Origin: Riptortus pedestris
Lineage: Eukaryota > Arthropoda > Insecta > Hemiptera > Alydidae
DNA: 64,000 nucleotides
Direction of reading: 5' to 3'
NCBI GenBank assembly: GCA_019009955.1
Contig: CM032228.1
Location: 133,858,001 to 133,922,000, forward strand
Of this stretch, positions 57,123 to 64,000 are shown piece after piece. The translations under genes and the position numbers were made by a program. The notes under the pieces are model-generated. The model searched no databases, was not told the DNA's origin, and saw nothing but the letters and a program-made list of their open reading frames with translations. Positions within the stretch are counted from its first letter, which is position 1. Each line of letters begins with the position of its first letter.

Positions 57123-60100
57123 ATTGTTTTTATTTTATTTTATTTTTTCATTTTTCGTCACAAGCTATATAGAAGATAAGGACTAAAGTGAAAATTTGCT
57201 GAAGAGAATAGTGTATTCTAGAATTGGATATTTTTTTAATACCCCCTGTACATTCTGTTCCCTTCGTGCTATTTCAAGCAAGTGTAATGTAATGTCTATG
57301 TATAGTTTTGATTTGTTCATAAGACTGTAATTTAAATGAAATATTCATAATTAGTAGGTAGGTGTTTATATATATTTTTTCTTTCTATTATTTTTGTTTT
57401 TGTTTACTCCTGATATATATTTCCAGATTTGTATGTGTTTGTATGTGCATATTTATATACATATACATACATACACACACATACATATTTAAGCTAAGCC
57501 TATGTTTTGTCCTGCTATAGTTGATTCGTAGTGCTAAAATATTTAGTTATAAAACTCAAGATCCCTTTTATGTTTTAAATAATTTATCAATTTATTTGTA
57601 AGCATGACAGGTTGTTTTATACCATCTCACTACTGTGTTTCTTCATTATATTATAGTATGGAAAGGCATCTTACACATTCACTTTTGGTTCCTGAATTTT
57701 ATTTCCCTTAACTGATTTTGTCGTCTTTATTATTAAACTGACATGTGCCATATTATTGGTAATTTCCAATTGTGTTTTTTATATTCCATATCAAAAACAA
57801 ATGTAGAACTAATATTAGTACACATTTTATGAAAATTTAATTATTTTATATTTGGGATAAATGCAATATATTTTTATGCTGTTTCATATATTTTAAGGAA
57901 CAATTGGAAGTCATGTTGTTATTGAATGTGTAAGGACTTTTTATTTTACTTTTATTACTAACTTGTTCGGTGAAGAGGCACATTTTGCTAATTTAATATT
58001 TTACCTTTGTAATTCTTTACATCCATCACTATAATGTTATTCTGTTTAAATATAAATATTACATTGTCACTGTATATTACTTGTATTTATAAGGGCAAGT
58101 GCTTTCATATAAATGCAATCATATTTATTGGACATATATATGGTTTTTTCCGTCTGCAGAACCTTAAGTTAAGTTGAAATTCAGTTGGCCATTCAATTCA
58201 ATTGGATTTTGGGTGTTTATGCATGCAAACATGCCTGTATGTGCATGTATATACATATACATGTTTATTCAATATTATTTATCACCATATTTATACCTTT
58301 TTAATTTTATACTCTGGATTTTTAAACATTACATGTTTAAATGTCTTTTGTTTCTACAAAACAAAACAAAACATGATACTGTATGGCAAAATGTTTTTAG
58401 ATGGGTAACTAATAGGAGTACCTCATAAAAATACTTCTTATACGAACTATGTAGAAGCTAAATAAAATAAATTTCTCAGCTTTGCAAAAAAAAAAAGAAA
58501 AAAAAAAAAAGGAAATTAATTTTATACAAGCAGTAACCTGCTTATATGTACTCCATAGTTTCAAGATGTTCTTTTGGAGTAAATAATTCAGGTCTTTGCA
58601 TTCTTAGTTCGATTAATTTCATTCAGTACTTTGGTAAACACCTATTTTAGACGTTTTATTATGTGGTTTTATTGTTTAATTAGGGACATAAGATGTATAG
58701 ACAAAGAATGCAAGGGGTTTTATGCTACTTACCTTATTTTATTATTAATGAATCATTTACCTTAAATTTACTTTTATTTTTATGCCTTTTATTCAAATAG
58801 AGTAATAGAAAAAATATTTTAAAATGTTATTCATAAGTACTTCTTTTTCTTTCTTTTTTTTGTGGAAATTCATTTCATTTTTACATTAAACTGAAATAAA
58901 TAAATGAAATTATACTCCTTTATTCAAAACTATTAGGTGCAATTGTATTCTGTAAAACCCGCTGCATTATACAGCTTATAACACTAAAAATTCCTATAAA
59001 TTGGTCTGGAGCTGAAGCATCCACTATGACAGACACATTGAAACTCCTGACATTTTCATTACAGAAGGTTAGGACCATTGAAATTTGATTCCAATATGAA
59101 CTATTTATTTAGTTGAGTGTATTTGATAAGTCCTTGAACTATGCTGCTAATTAATTATGCCTCTTAAATAATGATGTCATGTGTATTTTGATTTATTTTT
59201 TGGAAAATTATAGGTGAAATTGAAAATTCTGTACCTATAAAACAATCTTAGCTCCTTTTTGAATCTTTTTACTCATTATTAGCATAATGCATTCTAGATG
59301 TTTTGATTAAAAACTATACTCCTCACTCTATAGTACTTACAATCTAGTACTAGTTCGAAATGAAGTTCATAATAAATATCCAATCATCATATTTACTCGG
59401 CTTTTAAACGTCTGGTTGCTCCTGGAAACTGATTATTTTTGTTTTTCTTGTGAAGTCTCTGTTGGCTTACAATTGCTTGTTTTCTTTTTACATCATTGAA
59501 GTTACTCCTCTTATTGATATAATCTTAAATATTTTAGAATTATTGTCCTTAATATTTTCTCCTCCATAATATAAATATATAGTTACAATGAGCAAACAAA
59601 ATATATGGCTTCCAAAAAAAAAAAAAAAATCATTTTAATTTTTAGAAATACTTTAAATATACAATAACAAATGTAATTTAATCTCTTATTAATAGTTGTT
59701 TGCCATAGAAGTTTTATATCACCATGAGGCTATCCCTATGATATTCGAAACAAAAATAAATAAATAAAATAATGCAAGAAATACTTATTTAAATTCTCCA
59801 GCACTTAATCTCACTGGCTTCTGATTACTCGATCGTCCTGCTCATTTTCATGATGCTTCTAATTAAAGCTTTGAATGCTCAATACAATTGAGTGAAATAG
59901 TGAATAAGTTTGTAAAATATGAATTAAGTAGAATAATAAAAGTCATATAATTGTGGATTTGGCCTAATTTTGTTTTGTTTGGTAATTATAAATATTATAT
60001 TATTAAAATACTGGAGAATGCTATATAAAGTACCCAACACTACCTCTTGCAAAATAGATTTATTAATTCTTGTTACTAAGTATACAACATATCTAATGAT

Positions 60101-60454
60101 CTCTCTTTATGCCTACGGACCATAGCCTATGGAATATTACAGTAGCAATAGGCTAACCAATTTAGTAGACTTGTATTCTACAATTTATATCCCAATTGTT
60201 AAAAACAAAAAAAAAAGGGCTAAACAACATTGCAAACAAAATAATTTTCATTAATTCTCTTATTATAATTTAAACTGGGGTTTTTTTTTTGGTCATACTA
60301 TTTCATACATTGATAATTCTATGTTCATACTATTTCTTATTAGAATGCCCTTCCAACATTAGTTACCTTAAAACATAAAAATACAGGATTTCAGAAATAG
60401 ATTAGATGGCTAAATGTATATTTATTTCATATTTACATCAACTTTATACAAACT
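57123..60454. other. UBE2Q 3' UTR and downstream sequence
   Basis: AT-rich, repeat-poor. Candidate poly(A) signals include AATAAA at about 58460 with A-rich sequence about 25 bases on, and others farther down. The UTR end cannot be decided. No second gene is visible. Confidence 0.5.
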
Positions 60455-60640
60455 AGGCTAATTGGTATGATTTATTCAAAGGTTGCCATTCCTATTAAAA
60501 GTAATTTAAAATGGAAATAAAAATATAAATATGAATGTAATAATATTACTAACAAGAAATACGATAAGGGATTTGACTCAGGAGAGACTCAAATCCATGT
60601 TGTCTTAACGATCTGAGGTATTGAACCACCAGATATCTAC
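60455..60640 (-). mobile_element. SINE-1 copy, degraded
   Basis: ACTAGGCTAATTGGTATGA followed by GGTTGCCATTCCTATT matches the reversed SINE tail. The tRNA-like half is strongly diverged. Confidence 0.4.
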
Positions 60641-62330
60641 AACTCATTAAACTTAACTTCAATTGAATTATTGAGTGTAAAAGTTATTTTTCGAACATTT
60701 TCTGTACTATTAAATATATTAAAAATGTAATAAATACTGGTAGTATTCTCATATTCCCAGAGGAGTCTTAAATTATAATATGAAATCCCTTAAGCATTGT
60801 GTGTGCTTTTACAGATTAAAAAAAGTTAAACTTCTGGTGTTGCAGAATTTTCCTTTTAAAAAAAAAAAATGTGTGACTGTGATTTCTTTTTTTTTTTTTT
60901 TTTTTTTTCGGTCTGCAGACTTTTATTTTGTATATAAACTATTGGTAATACTGAGTTTCATTAATTTTATCTTATTAAATAATTTCAGGATAATAATATT
61001 TTCAACAAGAGGTTGTCATATGCATGCTATGACTAGAAGATCCCTTAATTTATAAAACCATATGTGCCTGGGCTGAACGTATCTACATAAATATATGTTA
61101 ACTCTTAGTTAATCCAATGCATTATTTTGTTATAAAATGTTCCTTGTTTAGTTTTATAATTATTTGTATTCATGCTTAAATGTGTTACTTAGTTGTGTAA
61201 TAAGTTGTTTGTTTATGCCACTTGAGTATACCAGTGGTGCAATGTACAGAACTATTTTATTTTTTCCTTCAATGTTCTTTTGTCTTCATAACTTTGAACC
61301 AAATGACTGTACATATTATATAAATATACATTAATACCCTCTAGCCTTTAACTTCATTCATATAGGAAAAAAGAAATTCTAAAACGTTCTGGATATACGT
61401 CAGCTTCGTTTAAAAGTTTTAGAAACAGATTAATTGGCTTATAGTTACCGTATTTGAACGTTATATTTACAACTTATTATTAAATTAGACATTCCAGTTT
61501 GTGTTGTGGCGAATGTTGTGGACTTGTAAATACTTATTTTAATGATTTTCTTTTAGCCACAACTTTGGTCAGTTTCACTGTAAACATTTTCCTATGTGAA
61601 GAAAACAAAAAGAATGGAAATTGTCATTTGTAAATAAGTGGTCTATGTGTACAATGGTCACTAACAAATGTAATAAAGTATTTGTAAAAAAAAGTTTTTT
61701 TTTAGTTTTTTGTAACTCTTCTTTTTTATTGAAACATCCATCTGAACCACTACCAAGTTTTACAGGATGATTTAAAGACATCCACAGTTCTTTTTTTAAA
61801 TGAATGAACCTTAACTGTAAAATTCAGTTTCTTTTGAGGTTTTGACCTTTTTCCCACCCTTCTCCTGTATCTCTTTAGCAACCATAAGAGCACATTTTCA
61901 AATAGAAAGGGGTTATTTTTATTACAAATTCTGTCTGTTTCTATAAAAATTGAATTCTAAATGGATTTTATGTTGGCCATTTTTTTTTAAGCCTAGTGTT
62001 TGATTGCAAATGCCAAATCCACTTCAAACCTCATTTTTGTCATGTATTTGATTTTAATGGCATAACTTTGTGTTTAGCCACTAACTATAGATAAGTTAGT
62101 CTATAGAAGTTATGAAATGTTATGCGTTGACAGATTTCTTCACCTGACTCTCAAAGCAGAAGGATTTCACTAAAAGTAGAACCAATTCTTTTCTTTCGGT
62201 TAGAAAGTGTAAAAATAATTTAATCTTTTATCATAGAGTACTCTGAAGGCTATTCTTAAAATCATAGGAGATAATGTCATTCATAAAATTGTTTTAAACA
62301 AATAAAAACCCCAAATATTTGTTGCTTGAT
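60641..62330. other. Downstream intergenic sequence, no recognised gene
   Basis: AT-rich. A T20 run lies at about 60888-60908. AATAAAG near 61671 followed by a run of A is another possible transcript end. Confidence 0.45.
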
Positions 62331-62430
62331 TCTAGCCTGGATAATAGGACTTAGTGAACAAACATATTAAATAAAATGCCTTGGTCCCACCATGGCTAGA
62401 GAGGTGGTTAATAGGGATTAATACTGAGTC
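62331..62430 (+). mobile_element. SINE-1 tail fragment
   Basis: GGACTTAGTGAACAAAC, CCCACCATGGCTAGAG and AGGTGG match the tail of the 34300 copy. Confidence 0.5.
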
Positions 62431-62584
62431 TTAACATAATAGTCAAAAATAATTTTTTTTGCTTTTGAATATGGTACTGCAGGATGTATGATATTGGAAC
62501 AGACAAAATAAATGGTTTAGTAATTGTACATTATCTTCAGAGTACCTTAAAAGTTTAAGAATTATATTTTTATGATAAATTAAA

Positions 62585-62790
62585 CTATTTATTAACACCC
62601 ACCTTTTGCTTCTAAGACTAATTGGGACGGATTATATAATATAACCCTTTTCTAGCAAGGATGGGACTAAGGTTTTTAATTTATGAGTTTGTCACTAAAT
62701 AAATTCCTACTGAACCAGAAATCGAGCTCGCTACTTTAGGTTTACCCATGTATTATTATGACCAATGCCTTAACTCACATGGCTAAAATA
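62585..62790 (-). mobile_element. SINE-1 copy
   Basis: Reversed copy: AACACCCACCTTTTGC, CTAATTGGGACGG, CCCTTTTCTAGCAAGG, ATCGAGCTCGC (B box region) and TTAACTCACATGGC. It opposes the fragment at 62331, a diverged inverted pair. Confidence 0.7.
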
Positions 62791-63584
62791 TATTTTTTTT
62801 TACTATAAAATAGTAAGAATTTGATTATTTTCATGTATTAAAACATATGACATAATTTCCTCAAGAATAATTCGGATTTCTTTATTGTCTAAAACAGTTG
62901 TCTAACAATTTAATTCTTTTTAAACTCTATATTTTTGTTATATATTCCCGTTAAAACCCATTGTTTCTATGTTAAAGAAAATTTATTACAAAAAAAAGAG
63001 GTTTTTTGGCTTTTGCGTCTGAACAGTGTTTCCACAAAGAAATGAAAATGTAATGAAATGTGTATGTAAAATAAATTTTGACTCCAATTTTCTACCGGGG
63101 TATGTGATAAAAAGCATCCCTTTCCATTTGAAATTACTGAGCTATGGTTGCTGGAGAAGTAGGGAAAGCCTAGCAAATCCTCTAGATAAGCTAAATTTGG
63201 TTGGTACATTTTACTTGTTTATTTGGGTTTTAAATACAATAACAAAACAAAAATAAATACAAACAACAAAATAGCAAAACCTCTAACTTATAATACTATA
63301 CTAAAAATAAATAAAACAGCAAACAAACAAAATTAATTAAGTAAAAACTGAAACATACATTACTCACAACAAATAATACAACTTACTCATAAAAAAAAAA
63401 AAAAAAGAAATGACACACCTCCTAGGGGTACAAAATACTTAATCACATAAATTATAACAGCAAACATATAAAAAAAAGGAACAAGTGTAATATGAAAAAA
63501 AAAAATACTCTTGGTATTAAACAGAAAAATAATTAAACATAACTAAATAACTTCTAGGCTAATCTTTTGCCCACAGTATACATC
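62791..63584. other. Intergenic, A-rich sequence
   Basis: Several A runs (near 63391 and 63497). Nothing else is recognised. Confidence 0.45.
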
Positions 63585-63847
63585 CTAAAATACGTACACC
63601 ATAGATTTGCGACCCTTCCATCTGATTTTGTCAAGCCTATCTCTGGGTCTGCCAACTACCCTGAAGCCCCAGGAAAGGTGCTGAACTTGGCCCACACGAA
63701 CCAGGTTCCATTGAGGCCTCTGATGGTAATCCACTCCAGTATAGCCTGACTCACTTCCAGCTCTCTCAGCCCATCTACACTCCTCTTGCACCATACACCC
63801 TTGTAAGACAGGATTACCGGCAGAACCCTTACCCACATCCATTAGAT

Positions 63848-64000
63848 GGAGCTAAACCAGGTTGGGTTTTCCAAGCACTTGCCTTGGGAACCAACGGTGT
63901 AGAACCGTTTTCCAAGTTTCCTTTGGGGGTAAGTCCCCAAAGCTTCTGTTTTCTGCTCCGGCTTCAGTGGTGCTCTATCAATCTTAGACATCCAGTTAAG
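63848..64000 (-). CDS. Unidentified open frame running off the right edge
   Basis: About 50 codons are open on the minus strand from the window edge to a TAA at 63848, ending in PTWFSSI. The surrounding 63590-64000 is clearly GC-richer than the rest of the window. I do not recognise the protein. Below the stop, two further overlapping frames (63585-63842 and 63656-63838) stay open, one with a basic tail. This could be the end of a convergent host gene with its 3' UTR, or the end of a retroelement. No splice acceptor or zinc-knuckle or reverse-transcriptase motif is visible. Confidence 0.25.

Noticed and set aside
1..64000. CRISPR arrays, operons, bacterial promoters
   Set aside because: The window is intron-containing animal DNA; no regular spaced repeats of that kind occur.

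Overview
This is animal nuclear DNA: spliced genes with GT-AG introns of 0.08 to 5 kb, AT-rich non-coding sequence and many transposable elements. The mix of mariner, piggyBac-like, Penelope-like, Helitron, DINE-1-like and tRNA-derived repeats fits an invertebrate, probably an arthropod. I cannot name the species.

Two host genes carry the window, both on the plus strand. From 2306 to 25740 are the last twelve recognisable exons of VWA8, a large AAA+ ATPase with a C-terminal von Willebrand A domain; its 5' part lies off the left edge. From 35057 to 57122 is a complete nine-exon gene for a UBE2Q-type ubiquitin-conjugating enzyme of about 370 residues. The genes are unrelated in function and are separated by about 9 kb of repeats. 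A short GC-richer open frame runs off the right edge on the minus strand (63848-64000) and is not identified.

Everything else is mobile DNA or featureless AT-rich intron. The main families are: (1) Helitrons with a CTAG 3' end and about 295-bp internal tandem units (1-2186, 17527-18835, 52275-52850); (2) a DINE-1/Helentron-like non-autonomous family with an asymmetric 12-bp inverted repeat, a central TA microsatellite and a 3' hairpin, found in T runs throughout; (3) a tRNA-derived SINE; (4) Penelope-like 3' ends and small foldback elements that carry hammerhead-ribozyme-like folds; (5) three decayed mariners, one DD41D and internally deleted; (6) a gag-only LTR retrotransposon (30035-32933); (7) a solo LTR between 325-bp inverted repeats; (8) a piggyBac-like relic.

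The most interesting signals are the hammerhead-like motifs. Unrelated elements at 10040-11553, 12107-12610 and 52013-52274 share one architecture: CTGATGA, one extra base, a short stem II, GAAA, then a six-base palindrome as stem III. Next are the nested insertions in the TA tracts of the DINE-1-like family, the gag-only retrotransposon, and the apparent absence of the VWA8 middle region.
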